Notes: generated by a model not told the origin, from the letters alone. Shown: positions 27,603-37,761, counted from the first letter of the stretch. The stretch: 37,776 bases of DNA from Propionicimonas sp. (GCA_027492575.1 JAPUEM010000162.1:1-37776), one strand, 5' to 3'. Translations and numbers: made by a program.

Positions 27603-28352
27603 ATGACCACGACACCGCCCGGACCGGAACAGCCGCGACCGGAACCGACCGCACCGGAGGAATCCGACGCCGCGGAGCAGCCCGAAGCCGGCGACTGGTG
27701 GGAGGATCCCGCCCTGCCGTGGCGGCGCAAGCCGACCCGCGCCGACTACCTCTGCCTGGCCTGGCTGACCGCCGCCGGCGTCTACGGGATCGTGATCAGC
27801 GTCCTGCGTCCGGGGCTGCTCGCCTCGGCGCCCCACCTGCTGGCCTCGCTCGGTTCATGGACGGGCTCGGTGCTGATCGGCGCCCGCGCGGCGGTGGGGG
27901 ACGGCTGGTGGCCGCTGATCTGGGTGCTGGGCACCCTGGGCCTGGTGAAGTTCGACTGGGTGTACTGGTGGGCCGGCAAGCTGTGGGGCCGCAACCTCAT
28001 CGACAGCTGGTCGGGGCGTTCGGAGCGGGCCAAGCGGCTCAACGCCCGCGCCGAGCGGTTCGCCCGCAAGTACGACACCTGGGCGATCGTGATCGCCATG
28101 CTGCCGATCCCGCTGCCCCGGGCGGTCGTGCTGGCCGTGCTGGGCGAGGCCGGCACCAGCCTGCGCAAGCTGATGACGGTGTCGATCGCCTCGGCTTTCG
28201 CGATGATGGGCGTCTACCTGGGTATCGGCTACTGGATCGGCGAACCCGCCGTCGCCCTGGTCGAGACCTACGGAAGGTACCTCTGGTACGTCACGATCGC
28301 GTTGCTGGTGGTGGTCGTGGCCCAGGCCTGGTCGAGGTCGCGCAAGGCCTGA
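27603..28352 (+). CDS. DedA/VTT-family membrane protein
   Basis: A 249-residue integral membrane protein. Residues 1-45 are acidic, Pro-rich and cytoplasmic. About five hydrophobic segments follow, with a reentrant-like region and the DedA-type segment FARKYDTWAIVIAMLPIPLPRAVVLAVLGEAG, then GVYLGIGYWIG. DedA/VTT proteins are linked to lipid-carrier or phospholipid movement and proton-motive-force maintenance; the precise role here is not known. No good ribosome site precedes ATG 27603. A TAGGCT hexamer at 27588-27593 would place transcription start within a few bases of the ATG, so the mRNA may be leaderless; its -35 is weak. It converges with dcd. Confidence 0.72.
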   Translation: MTTTPPGPEQPRPEPTAPEESDAAEQPEAGDWWEDPALPWRRKPTRADYLCLAWLTAAGVYGIVISVLRPGLLASAPHLLASLGSWTGSVLIGARAAVGDGWWPLIWVLGTLGLVKFDWVYWWAGKLWGRNLIDSWSGRSERAKRLNARAERFARKYDTWAIVIAMLPIPLPRAVVLAVLGEAGTSLRKLMTVSIASAFAMMGVYLGIGYWIGEPAVALVETYGRYLWYVTIALLVVVVAQAWSRSRKA

Positions 28353-28361
28353 CCTCCGCGG

Positions 28362-28946
28362 TCACCGCTCGCTGAGATCCAGCCGGTGGAAGTTCAGGTG
28401 CGAGCGGGAGGCGGTCGGGCCGCGCTGGCCCTGGTAGCGCGAGCCGGTGGCCCCCGAACCGTAGGGCTGCGCTGACGGCGAGGAGAGCCGGAAGAAGCAC
28501 AGCTGCCCGATCTTCATGCCGGGCCACAGCTTGATCGGCAGGGTCGCCACGTTGGAGAGCTCGAGGGTGACATGTCCGGTGAAGCCCGGGTCGACGAAGC
28601 CCGCGGTCGAATGGGTGAGCAGGCCGAGCCGGCCCAGCGAGCTCTTCCCTTCGAGCCGGGCGGCCAGATCGTCCGGCAGGCCCATGAACTCGTAGGTCGA
28701 GCCGAGGACGAACTCGCCGGGGTGCAGCACGAACGGCTCGTCGGCCGGCACCTCGATCAGCCGGGTCAGCTCGGGCTGGTCCTCGGCGGGGTCGATGGAG
28801 GGGTACTTGTGGTTGTCGAAGAGCCGGAAGTAGCGATCCAGCCGGACGTCCACCGAGGAGGGCTGGACCATCGACGGATCCCACGGATCGAGCCGGATCC
28901 GGCCCGCTTCGACGTCGGCGATGATGTCGCGATCTGAGAGCAGCAC
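28362..28946 (-). CDS. dcd: dCTP deaminase, probably bifunctional dUMP-forming
   Basis: Deaminates dCTP; in actinobacteria the same trimeric enzyme also cleaves dUTP to dUMP, supplying thymidylate synthesis. It is 194 residues. Motifs seen: [41 protein letters not shown], and E129 in HVTLELSN at the position of the catalytic glutamate; A115 matches the mycobacterial bifunctional enzyme. The GTG start begins LLSDRDI, typical. The gene begins 33 bases beyond the tRNA-Thr 3' end and may be co-transcribed with it and with the manA-kinase pair upstream. Confidence 0.93.
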   Translation of the reverse strand: MLLSDRDIIADVEAGRIRLDPWDPSMVQPSSVDVRLDRYFRLFDNHKYPSIDPAEDQPELTRLIEVPADEPFVLHPGEFVLGSTYEFMGLPDDLAARLEGKSSLGRLGLLTHSTAGFVDPGFTGHVTLELSNVATLPIKLWPGMKIGQLCFFRLSSPSAQPYGSGATGSRYQGQRGPTASRSHLNFHRLDLSER

Positions 28947-28979
28947 GCGGCTAGCCTAACGGCCCACGCGAGGGCTGAG

Positions 28980-29052
28980 AGCCTCCGACGGGATTCGAAC
29001 CCGTGACCTACCGCTTACAAGGCGGTTGCTCTACCAGCTGAGCTACAGAGGC
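28980..29052 (-). tRNA. tRNA-Thr (anticodon TGT)
   Basis: The minus strand folds into a full cloverleaf: acceptor stem GCCTCTG/CGGAGGC (one G-T pair), D-arm with AGCTGGTA loop, anticodon stem ACCGC/GCGGT with loop CTTGTAA giving anticodon TGT (reads ACA/ACG, Thr), and T-arm with TTCGAAT. The 3' CCA is not encoded. Its first ten bases overlap the 3' end of the upstream kinase gene, whose TAG stop is tRNA positions 8-10. Confidence 0.96.
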
Positions 29053-29603
29053 GTGGCTGCCATTGTGGAGCAGCCGGCGCCCGCTTGGCCAACCGTCACG
29101 GTCAGGTCGGCCAGCTCCCGGGGACGATGCCGCTGCCAGTGCTCGGCCTCCTGGGCCTCCCATTGGTTCCAGTGGACGGCGAAGAGCTCGCCGTCGCGGG
29201 CGATCGCCCGGCGGTACCGCTCCGCCTCGTCCAGTTCGCACCAGACACCGAGGTCGGCCAGCGCGCGATTGCGGACGGTCAGCGCGCCGCAGCCCTCGAT
29301 GAGCAGCGGCCGGTGCGGGTCGATCGGCACCCATCCGGCGACCCGCGAGAGCGTCCAGTCCCACCGGAAGTAGCCGGGCTCGGACGGCCGCAGCAGCTGG
29401 TCGGCGATCGCCTCGGAGGCGGCTGCCAGGCCGTCCCAGCCGGGGTAGAAGTCGTCCATCCCGATCGCTTGGAGCGGACCGGGCCAGGCCTCGGCGAGAG
29501 CGGCGGCCAGGGTGGTCTTGCCCGATCCGGCGCCGCCGTCGATCAGCACCACCGGACGGGGGACGCGCGGGACGGCGGCCAGGATCCGGTCGACCGGGTT
29601 CAC
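29043..29603 (-). CDS. P-loop kinase of the uridine-kinase-like group
   Basis: A 186-residue ATP-binding protein. The Walker A motif is GGAGSGKTT (residues 23-31), followed by IGMDDFYPGWDGL, a DDF motif typical of uridine kinase/phosphoribulokinase-like enzymes, and a lid-like segment DEAERYRRAIARDGE. The substrate is not known; a nucleoside or small sugar is likely. The GTG start overlaps the manA stop (GTGA), so it is translationally coupled to manA. The TAG stop lies within the tRNA-Thr gene, so tRNA and message are necessarily processed from the same DNA, and RNase P cleavage of a common transcript would remove this gene's stop codon. Confidence 0.75.
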   Translation of the reverse strand: MNPVDRILAAVPRVPRPVVLIDGGAGSGKTTLAAALAEAWPGPLQAIGMDDFYPGWDGLAAASEAIADQLLRPSEPGYFRWDWTLSRVAGWVPIDPHRPLLIEGCGALTVRNRALADLGVWCELDEAERYRRAIARDGELFAVHWNQWEAQEAEHWQRHRPRELADLTVTVGQAGAGCSTMAATPL

Positions 29604-30784
29604 CGGGTGCCGGAGGCCGACAAGAAGGCGAGGCCCTCGCCCGAGGTGGCGATCTCCGGCTCGGCGGCGGTGAGGAAGGCCGCCTCGCCGCGCTCCAGCG
29701 GACGGCTGCCGCCGTGGGCGTGCAGGGTCAGCCGGCCGTCCACGACGAAGAGGATCCGCGCCGAACCCGCACCGGGAAGGACGGCGGGGGAGTCGGTGCC
29801 GAGCACCCGCCACACCTCGAACTCGGCGCAGGCCATGTCGTAGCCCTCCAGGCCCGGGCGCAGCGTGATCGGGGTGAGCACCCGCGGCGGCCCCGGTTCG
29901 AAATCCACCACGGCGACCAGTTCCCGGACGTCGACGTGCTTGGGCGTCAGGCCGCCGCGGATCACGTTGTCGGAATTCGCCATCACCTCGATGCCGGTGC
30001 CCCGCAGATGGGCGTGCATCTGCCCGGCCGGGACGTACATGGCCTCTCCCGGACGCAGCGTCACGCGGTTCATGAGCAGGGCGGCCAGGATGCCGGGGTC
30101 GCCGGGGAAGACGGCGTCCAGTTCGACGATCGTCCGCGCGAAGTCGCCCACCTCGCCCGGGTCGCCGGCATGGCGCAGCGCGGCGGCGCTCACCACATCG
30201 GTCAGCCGTGCGCGCTCGCCGTCCAGACTGAGCACCTCCAGGAAGACCTGGGCCAGCGCCGCGGCGCCCTTGCGCTCGGTGAGCGGCGTGATCAACGAGC
30301 CGAGTTCGGCGGCGACGCCCAGCCCGGAGAGCAGGGCCGCGGTCTCGACCGGGTCGCGGAAGCCGCTGAGCGTCTCGAAGAGATCCAGCGCGATCATGAT
30401 CTCCGGCTTCGGCCAGGGATCGGAGTAGACCCGTTCGGGGGCGTCCAGCGGGATGCCCGCCTCGTTCTCGCGGGCGTAGCCCTGCTCGGCCTGCTCCCGG
30501 GAGGGATGGGCCTGGATCGACAGGGCGTGCCGGGCCGAGAGCACCTTCATCAGGAAGGGGAGTTCGTCGCCGAAGGTCAGCCGGACCCGCTCGCCGAGCT
30601 GTCCGGGGTCGGCGGCGATCAGTTGCGGCAGGCTGATCTCGCCCGCCCACGCCGGGCCCTGGGGGTGGGTGCCCAGCCAGTACTCGGCGTGGGGTGTGCC
30701 GTCGGGCTGCTGCCGCAGGAGTTCGGGAATGGCCTCCATGGTGCCCCAGGCGTAGTGCTGGATGCTGCCGTGCAGGAAATGCAT
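29600..30784 (-). CDS. manA: Mannose-6-phosphate isomerase, class I
   Basis: Zinc enzyme interconverting mannose-6-phosphate and fructose-6-phosphate, linking mannose use to GDP-mannose and glycan synthesis. It is 394 residues, normal for type I. Visible: the zinc-site motif SIQAHPS, the second ligand in WPKPEIMIAL, the third in YVPAGQMHAHLRGTGIEVMANSDNVIRGGLTPK, with the catalytic Arg in NVIRGG. ATG 30784 follows GAAGGG; the frame is open further upstream but without a good start. The stop overlaps the kinase start. It is divergent from the DUF3263 gene. Confidence 0.93.
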   Translation of the reverse strand: MHFLHGSIQHYAWGTMEAIPELLRQQPDGTPHAEYWLGTHPQGPAWAGEISLPQLIAADPGQLGERVRLTFGDELPFLMKVLSARHALSIQAHPSREQAEQGYARENEAGIPLDAPERVYSDPWPKPEIMIALDLFETLSGFRDPVETAALLSGLGVAAELGSLITPLTERKGAAALAQVFLEVLSLDGERARLTDVVSAAALRHAGDPGEVGDFARTIVELDAVFPGDPGILAALLMNRVTLRPGEAMYVPAGQMHAHLRGTGIEVMANSDNVIRGGLTPKHVDVRELVAVVDFEPGPPRVLTPITLRPGLEGYDMACAEFEVWRVLGTDSPAVLPGAGSARILFVVDGRLTLHAHGGSRPLERGEAAFLTAAEPEIATSGEGLAFLSASGTR

Positions 30785-30893
30785 CAAATGCCCTTCATCG
30801 GGTGGCTTCGAGGGGTCGCGCGCCCAGTCGAGCTTAGCCGATCCCCGCACGGCCCACGGCTGGCCGGGGGTCGGCGGTTCTGGGATCGGGGGA

Positions 30894-30922
30894 ATGACAT
30901 GGTTGTGATTTGGGCCTACGAT
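30894..30922 (+). promoter_or_regulatory. Promoter of the DUF3263 gene, predicted leaderless transcript
   Basis: ATGACA (30894-30899) and TACGAT (30917-30922) are 17 bases apart. A start point about seven bases after the -10 falls on the A of the ATG at 30929, and no ribosome site is seen, so the mRNA is probably leaderless. Confidence 0.6.
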
Positions 30923-30928
30923 GGACGC

Positions 30929-31213
30929 ATGTCCGAACCCGCCCTGGCCCTGCCGGCCGGCCTCACCGAACAGCAGGCCGCGCTGCTCGATTTCGAGAAG
31001 CTGTGGTGGTCGTTGCCGGGTTCCAAGGAGGCCGAGGTCCGCGAGCGGTTCGGCATCTCCACGACGCGCTACTACCAGCTGATCAACTCGCTGATCGACA
31101 CCGAGGCCGCGCTGGCCTACGACCCGCTGCTGGTGAAGCGGCTGCGCCGCCAGCGCGTGGCCCGGCAGCGGGAGCGCACCGCGCGCCGCCTGGGCGTCAA
31201 CGTCCGGGTGTAG
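30929..31213 (+). CDS. DUF3263 protein
   Basis: A 94-residue actinobacterial protein of the DUF3263 family. Residues 14-70 include FEKLWWSLPGSKEAEVRERFGISTTRYYQLINSLID, which looks like a helix-turn-helix (ERFGISTTRYYQLI), and the C-terminus is strongly basic (RLRRQRVARQRERTARR), so nucleic-acid binding is plausible. In actinobacteria it often lies near genes for cell growth, but its function is not known. The start is fixed by the promoter at 30894-30922. A REP-like element follows 13 bases after the stop. Confidence 0.8.
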   Translation: MSEPALALPAGLTEQQAALLDFEKLWWSLPGSKEAEVRERFGISTTRYYQLINSLIDTEAALAYDPLLVKRLRRQRVARQRERTARRLGVNVRV

Positions 31214-31226
31214 TTCTCGCTTCCTT

Positions 31227-31252
31227 CGTCATCCCCGCGAGGGCGGGGATCT
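31227..31252 (+). repeat. REP-like palindrome downstream of the DUF3263 gene
   Basis: Copy of the CGTCATCCCCGC...GCGGGGATCT family, between the DUF3263 gene and the convergent membrane-protein gene; a possible terminator. It differs by one base from the right-hand rhaEW-MDR copy in the CCCCGCGAAGGCGGGG core. Confidence 0.88.
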
Positions 31253-31274
31253 CCGCGACCCTCGCGGTCCGCGC

Positions 31275-31769
31275 TCAGCCCGCGAACCAGCGTCCGATCG
31301 TCCGGAAACCGGCGTTGCTGGGCGGACGCTCCAGGTAGCCGCCGCGCACCAGCCCGGCGTGGCGCTCGAAGACGTTGCGCGAGGCCGGATCGCCGGTGCG
31401 CAGCCAGGACCACCCCGCGCACGCCAGATAGACCGGTAGGAAGGGCAGCCCGAGCAGCCAGGCCCACTGCCAGGCGTGGACCTCCTCGTGGTCGAGGGTG
31501 CCGGGGTGGCGGGCCTCCAGCTCGTCCATGCTCGTGCGGGTGAGCACGACGCTGCCGATCGTGAAGGCGCCCGCCTTCGGGAAGTCGAAACGGTAGTGCT
31601 CGGCGAAGATCAGCGCTCGCGGGCCCCATCGCAGCCGGCCCCGTCCCAGCGCCGCCACCAGCAGCCCGAACGGGGTCGCGAGGTTGATCAGATTCCAGCC
31701 GAAGCGCACCCGCTGGGCCAGCGAGGGGGAGTCGGACGGGGTCTGCGGCACCGCACGATTGTCAGCCAC
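31275..31769 (-). CDS. Small membrane protein with HEXXH motif, function unknown
   Basis: A 164-residue protein. The N-terminal part is followed by a region with FDFPKAGAFTIGSVVLTRTSM, then LDHEEVHAWQWAWLLGLPFLPVYLA, where HEEVH fits the HEXXH zinc-peptidase motif, next to a hydrophobic stretch. The C-terminus includes NVFERHAGLVRGGYL. The arrangement resembles small actinobacterial putative metalloproteases, but I cannot name the family. The GTG at 31769 is eight bases after the upstream gene's stop; the ribosome site is weak (GAGG). The short gap suggests an operon with the DUF2207 gene. Confidence 0.55.
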   Translation of the reverse strand: MADNRAVPQTPSDSPSLAQRVRFGWNLINLATPFGLLVAALGRGRLRWGPRALIFAEHYRFDFPKAGAFTIGSVVLTRTSMDELEARHPGTLDHEEVHAWQWAWLLGLPFLPVYLACAGWSWLRTGDPASRNVFERHAGLVRGGYLERPPSNAGFRTIGRWFAG

Positions 31770-31777
31770 CTCGTGGC

Positions 31778-33751
31778 TCACCAGCCACCGCCGCCACCGC
31801 CGCCCATGCCGCCACCGGACGAGCCGCCCCCCGACGAACCGCTGTCGCTGGACGAACTTGACCACGACGAGTCGCTGGAGGAACTCCAACTGCCGCCGCC
31901 GTAGTCGTCGTCGCGGGCGGCCCGGCTGCGGTCCCAGGATTCGGCGATCGACTGCCGGGCGCTGCCGATCCAGCCCTCGCCCCAGGCCGGACGGGAAGCC
32001 CACCAGCTGGCGGTCGCGTCCTCGTGGCGATCGTAGAGCTCGGGCACCGGATGGTCGGCGACCGCGGCCCAGGCCGCCATCGGCCGGACGGTCGCGGCGG
32101 GTTCGGCGGCGGCCGGCAGGGTGTCGTAGAGCGACCCCAGCAGTTGCTGCCAGGTCTGCTCCATGCCGAAGACGATCGCGTACGGCAGCAGCGGCTCGTA
32201 CAGCTTCACCAGCGACTCGGCGTCCGTCGGCCCGGTCACCCGGGGCGCGTCCACCGCATTCTGCAACCAGCTGATCCGGCCCGCCTCGGCCATCGTGACG
32301 AACCGCTGCAGCCCGGCCAGCTCGTCGCGAACCTGCCTGCCCTTCGGGGTGAGCCGGCCCAGCGGCGGATAGTAGTGGGCCGCGGCCACCAGCAGCAGCA
32401 CCGCTGCCAGCCCGCAGCCCAGGAACGGCCAGCCCAGCCCCGGGATGCCCATCGCGAGCTGCGCCCAGCCCCACAGCGTCAGCGCGACCATGCCGACGCC
32501 CAGCATGGGGCCGGGCACGACCGCATCCTTGCGCAGCCAGAGATTCTTCAGCAGCTCGCGGCGCAGGCCGGTCGCGCTGGCGATGTCCCGGTGGCGGACG
32601 CCGTCCAGCGAGACCGGCCGGCCGTTGCCAAAGAGCGTCGTGCAGAGATCACGCAGGGTGCCGCGGGAGATCTCGCCCGGGTTGTTCAGCGTGACCGTGA
32701 GGCCGGAGCGCAGTTCGGCGGCCGGCCGCCTCCCGAGCCGGCCACGGTCCTGCGCGGCCGTCGCGATGGGTTCGCCAGGGCTGGTGATCGTGGCGAGGCC
32801 GGTGACGACCAGATCGGCGAGCTGGGCGGCGGCGCCGGCCTCGGGCCGGCCCAGGAAGTCGGCGGCGGTGATCGGCGGAAGGTCCGCGGGCGGTTCGAAA
32901 CGGGTGACCACCTCGTGGACGCGGCCCAGGCTGCGGCGCGCCGCGCGCATCGTCAGCGCGAAGGCCAGGCAGGCCGCGCCGAGGGCCGGCATCGCCAGCA
33001 GCCCCGTCCATCCGAAGCCCGGAGCGCGGGGCAGCGGGACGGCGGTGGCCACCGTCCCGGGCTGGAACCCGATGGCGACGGTCATGGTCTCCCGCGGGGC
33101 GAGATCGGTGACGGTGGCGGTGAACCGGTTGGGGTGCCGCACGATCTCGCAACGCTCGGTGGAGCCGGCCGGCCCCTGGTAGCAGGCCTGCTCGCCCAGC
33201 AACTGGTCGGCCAGCGCGGTGACGTAGACCGTCGCGGAGACCCGTCCGAAATGCTGCAGCCAGCCGGTGCCGTTGATGTCGAGGTAGATCTCCTGGCGGT
33301 CGCCGGCCTGCACCATGGCGTTATCGATGGTGTAGCCGATCAGGTAGGTGACCGTGCCGCTCGCGTAGGAGTACGGGTCGCCGATGCGCAGCAGGATGTC
33401 GCCGTCGTCGGCGTACCGGGTGGAGAACGGCATCGGCTTGCCGCCGGGTTCGGTGACGGTCACATCGCGGATGCCGATCTCGGTGGAGCCGTACCGGGAA
33501 TCCAGGCGCCGCTCGATGCCGTGGTTGGTCTCGGGCCGGAAGGTGGCGGTGATCCGTTCGGTCACCTGCAGGGTGAGCCGGTCGCCATCGGGGACCGCGA
33601 CGTAGCGGCCGTCGAAGCTGTCGATCTCGAACCGGTTGACGTCGGCGGCCGCGCCGATCGCGTTGCCCGCCAGCGCCCAGAGCATCGGGACGAGCATCGC
33701 CACCAGCCACACCAGTGGATAGGCGATCCAGCGCTTGATCTGCCGCAACAC
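31778..33751 (-). CDS. DUF2207 membrane protein
   Basis: A 657-residue protein of the DUF2207 group. A membrane helix at 10-35 is followed by an extracytoplasmic beta-rich domain (about 40-225) with two cysteines (EQACYQG, TERCEIV), a helix near 250-270, a cytoplasmic region, two helices near 420-460, a further domain (470-600), and a tail of Ser, Gly and Met ([14 protein letters not shown], then [12 protein letters not shown]), a common end in this family. The function is not established. The GTG start at 33751 follows a GC-rich leader. The gene is divergent from groEL, whose CIRCE operators begin 47 bases away. Confidence 0.75.
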   Translation of the reverse strand: MLRQIKRWIAYPLVWLVAMLVPMLWALAGNAIGAAADVNRFEIDSFDGRYVAVPDGDRLTLQVTERITATFRPETNHGIERRLDSRYGSTEIGIRDVTVTEPGGKPMPFSTRYADDGDILLRIGDPYSYASGTVTYLIGYTIDNAMVQAGDRQEIYLDINGTGWLQHFGRVSATVYVTALADQLLGEQACYQGPAGSTERCEIVRHPNRFTATVTDLAPRETMTVAIGFQPGTVATAVPLPRAPGFGWTGLLAMPALGAACLAFALTMRAARRSLGRVHEVVTRFEPPADLPPITAADFLGRPEAGAAAQLADLVVTGLATITSPGEPIATAAQDRGRLGRRPAAELRSGLTVTLNNPGEISRGTLRDLCTTLFGNGRPVSLDGVRHRDIASATGLRRELLKNLWLRKDAVVPGPMLGVGMVALTLWGWAQLAMGIPGLGWPFLGCGLAAVLLLVAAAHYYPPLGRLTPKGRQVRDELAGLQRFVTMAEAGRISWLQNAVDAPRVTGPTDAESLVKLYEPLLPYAIVFGMEQTWQQLLGSLYDTLPAAAEPAATVRPMAAWAAVADHPVPELYDRHEDATASWWASRPAWGEGWIGSARQSIAESWDRSRAARDDDYGGGSWSSSSDSSWSSSSSDSGSSGGGSSGGGMGGGGGGGW

Positions 33752-33797
33752 GCGCCCAGCCTAAACCGGGCAGGCTCTGGTTCCCAGGAAAAGACCG

Positions 33798-33824
33798 TTT
33801 GCACTCGGTGGGGGAGAGTGCTAA
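33798..33824 (+). promoter_or_regulatory. CIRCE element 1 (HrcA operator) overlapping groEL promoter
   Basis: TTTGCACTC, a 9-base spacer and GAGTGCTAA match the CIRCE consensus (one mismatch in the left arm). TTGCAC (33799-33804) and TAAACA (33822-33827), 17 bases apart, may be the -35 and -10 of the groEL promoter, so HrcA binding would block it. Confidence 0.9.
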
Positions 33825-33832
33825 ACATGGTG

Positions 33833-33859
33833 TTAGCACTCTCAGGTTGAGAGTGCCAC
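33833..33859 (+). promoter_or_regulatory. CIRCE element 2 (HrcA operator)
   Basis: TTAGCACTC, a 9-base spacer and GAGTGCCAC; the left arm is perfect and the right has two mismatches. It starts eight bases after element 1. Confidence 0.9.
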
Positions 33860-33876
33860 CAGATCTGACTCGATGA

Positions 33877-35592
<1,716 letters not shown>

Positions 35593-35610
35593 TCCCTGCA
35601 CTCAGCACTA

Positions 35611-35640
35611 CGAGGGCGGTCCCGTTCGGGGCCGCCCTCG
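35611..35640 (+). terminator. Hairpin terminator of groEL
   Basis: CGAGGGCGGTCCC and GGGGCCGCCCTCG pair over 13 bases (one G-T) around GTTC, 18 bases after the stop. No long T-run follows, as often in actinobacteria. Confidence 0.8.
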
Positions 35641-35660
35641 TTGCGTCCGGTGCGCCGTCT

Positions 35661-35737
35661 CGAACGGATCTGCTTCTGGATCGGCCGTTTTGGGCGAGAT
35701 CGAACCGCGGAGCGTGATCCAGAGGCAGATCTGTTCG
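35661..35737 (+). repeat. 22-base inverted repeat in the groEL-fda gap
   Basis: Arms 35661-35682 and 35716-35737 match at 20 of 22 bases; the core is GATCTGC...CTGGATC. The remainder of the 357-base gap holds the groEL terminator and, near 35889, TATGGT as a weak -10 candidate for the aldolase gene; no -35 or other gene was recognised. Confidence 0.8.
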
Positions 35738-35949
35738 CGTGGCTGCCTACCTCTCTCCGCCGCCTCTCGCCGCCGCGCCATCCAGCAGAAACCGGGCAAG
35801 CCGGGCCGCGTGCGGACGCAGTGCACGCAGCAGGCCTGAAATGCCCGGTTTGTGCAGCTCATCACCCGCTGGCCCGATGAACTCGGCGTATGGTGAATAG
35901 TGACGACGGGGTCGTCGGACGCCGTCGGCCTGGAACTGAGGAGGGCGTC

Positions 35950-36837
35950 ATGAAAGGCCAGCAAGTCGAGCACATGTGCAACGGCAAGGGCTTCATCGCC
36001 GCGCTCGACCAGAGCGGCGGCAGCACCCCGAAGGCGCTGCAGCGCTACGGGATCGAAGCGGATTCCTACGCCACCGAGGACGAGATGTTCGATCTGGTGC
36101 ACGCGATGCGGGAGCGGATCGTGACCAGTCCGTCCTTCACCGGTGAGCACATCCTGGGCGCGATCCTCTTCGAGCAGACCATGGAGCGCAGCTTCGCCGG
36201 CAAGGACGCGGCCGACTACCTGTGGGAGGAGAAGCACATCATTCCCTTCCTGAAGGTGGACAAGGGCCTGGCGTCCGAGGCGGACGGCGTCCGGCTGATG
36301 GTGCCGATGCCCAGCCTGGACGCCCTGCTGGAACGGGCGAACGCCAAGCACATCTTCGGCACCAAGATGCGCTCCCTGATCACCTCGGCCAACCGGGAGG
36401 GGATCGCGGCCAACGTCGCCCAGCAGTTCGAGATCGGACGCCGCATCGCGGCCGCCGGGCTGGTGCCGATCCTGGAACCCGAGATCGATATCAAGGCGCC
36501 TGACAAGGCCGAATGCGAGCAGATCCTGCTGGACGAGATCGGGCGGCAGTTGGCCGGCGAGCCCTTCGACGTGCAGCTGATGTTCAAGCTGACCATCCCG
36601 GAGATCGACGGCTTCTACAGCGTGCTGATCGAGCATCCCGCGGTGCTGCGGGTGGTGGCGCTCTCCGGCGGCTACAGCAGAGCGGAGGCCAACGAGCGGC
36701 TGGCCCGCAACCCGGGCCTGATCGCCAGCTTCTCCCGCGCGCTCACCGAGGGCCTGAACGTCGACCAGACGCCCGAGGAGTTCGACGCCCTGCTGGCCGA
36801 GTCGATCGGTTCGATCTACGCCGCCTCGACCACCTGA
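35950..36837 (+). CDS. fda: Class I fructose-bisphosphate aldolase
   Basis: Cleaves fructose-1,6-bisphosphate to DHAP and glyceraldehyde-3-phosphate through a Schiff-base lysine, without metal. It is 295 residues, like the staphylococcal Fda enzyme, which it matches in the N-terminal NGKGFIAALDQSGGSTPKAL, in LGAILFEQTM, FLKVDKGLA, HIFGTKMRS, LEPEIDI, and MFKLTIPE (K213 the probable Schiff-base lysine), and in VVALSGGYSRAEANE. The ATG at 35950 follows GAGGAGGG. It is alone in its gap and is probably housekeeping. It could use the DHAP produced by rhamnose breakdown in the reverse direction, but it is far from that operon. Confidence 0.95.
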   Translation: MKGQQVEHMCNGKGFIAALDQSGGSTPKALQRYGIEADSYATEDEMFDLVHAMRERIVTSPSFTGEHILGAILFEQTMERSFAGKDAADYLWEEKHIIPFLKVDKGLASEADGVRLMVPMPSLDALLERANAKHIFGTKMRSLITSANREGIAANVAQQFEIGRRIAAAGLVPILEPEIDIKAPDKAECEQILLDEIGRQLAGEPFDVQLMFKLTIPEIDGFYSVLIEHPAVLRVVALSGGYSRAEANERLARNPGLIASFSRALTEGLNVDQTPEEFDALLAESIGSIYAASTT

Positions 36838-36870
36838 GGCAGGATCCCCCCAACCGCGGGAACGACGGAG

Positions 36871-36945
36871 CAGCCCCAACCTCATCACGGTGTGGGTTCC
36901 GGACCGTGGTGGGGACGAAGACCACATCGTGACGGGGTGGGATGG
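36871..36945 (+). repeat. Imperfect inverted repeat in the fda-cutC gap
   Basis: CCCAACCTCATCACGGTGTG (from 36875) and ACCACATCGTGACGGGGTGG (36921-36940) are complementary with a few mismatches and one gap. The rest of the 210-base gap 36838-37047 is GC-rich, with no gene or clear promoter. Confidence 0.6.
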
Positions 36946-37047
36946 CCGGTCGATCGCCGGGGGTCTTTTGGCGGGTTGGGATGACTCCCCGGTGGCCGGG
37001 GCCCTTGAGCTGAGCGTGTCGGCGGGCCGAACGCGGGGCGGGTCGTC

Positions 37048-37761
37048 ATGATGTACCCCATGAGCGGCCTGCTCGAAGTGATCGCCCTGCATCCGGCTGA
37101 CGCCGAGCGCGCCGAGGCGGGCGGGGCCGACCGCGTCGAACTGTGCGGAACCCTGGACGAGGGCGGTCTGTCGCCCACTCCGGAACTGGTCGAGAAGGTG
37201 CGCGCCGCGACCTCCGTCCAGGTGCGGGTGATGGTGCGGCTGCGGCCGGGCTTCTCCACCGACGGCGGCGAGGCCATCCGGTTGCGCGGCCTGATCGCCA
37301 GCTACGCCTCAGCCGGGGCGGACGGCATGGTGCTCGGCTTCCTCAACGGCCTGGGCGAGGTCGACGCCGGCGTGGTGACCGAACTCATCCAGGACGGCTC
37401 CTGGCCGTGGACCTTCCACCGGGCGATCGATTCCTGCCTCTACCTCGACGACGGCTGGGCGGCGCTGCAGACCCTGCCACGACTCGATCAGGTGCTGACC
37501 GCCGGTTCGGCCCGCGGCGTCCCGCACGGGCTGGACGAACTCGTCTCGCGGGCGCGGGGCAACCCCTGGGCTGCGAGCGTCATGATGGCCGGCGGTGGGC
37601 TCCGGCCCGAGGACGTCCCGTGGCTGGCCCGGGCCGGGGTGCGCGCCTTCCACATCGGCTCACCGGCCCGTCCCGGCGGCAGCTACAAGGCCTACGTCGA
37701 CGAGGGCCTGGTGCGCTCCTGGCGCAACCTGATCGATGCCGAGGTCCGTCACGCCCACTGA
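37048..37761 (+). CDS. cutC: CutC-family protein
   Basis: A 237-residue TIM-barrel protein of the CutC family, historically called a copper homeostasis protein; a direct copper role is not well supported in the family. Visible are the N-terminal LEVIALHPADAERAEAGGADRVELC, the VRVMVRLRPGF strand, GADGMVLGFL, FHRAIDS, VLTAGSA, MMAGGGL and FHIGSPAR, which run in the usual order. The start could also be at ATG 37051 or ATG 37060 (MSGLLEV), the latter being closest to the family start; 37048 is kept because GGGGCGGG precedes it. The gene is complete, and the last 15 bases of the window are beyond its stop. Confidence 0.85.
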   Translation: MMYPMSGLLEVIALHPADAERAEAGGADRVELCGTLDEGGLSPTPELVEKVRAATSVQVRVMVRLRPGFSTDGGEAIRLRGLIASYASAGADGMVLGFLNGLGEVDAGVVTELIQDGSWPWTFHRAIDSCLYLDDGWAALQTLPRLDQVLTAGSARGVPHGLDELVSRARGNPWAASVMMAGGGLRPEDVPWLARAGVRAFHIGSPARPGGSYKAYVDEGLVRSWRNLIDAEVRHAH

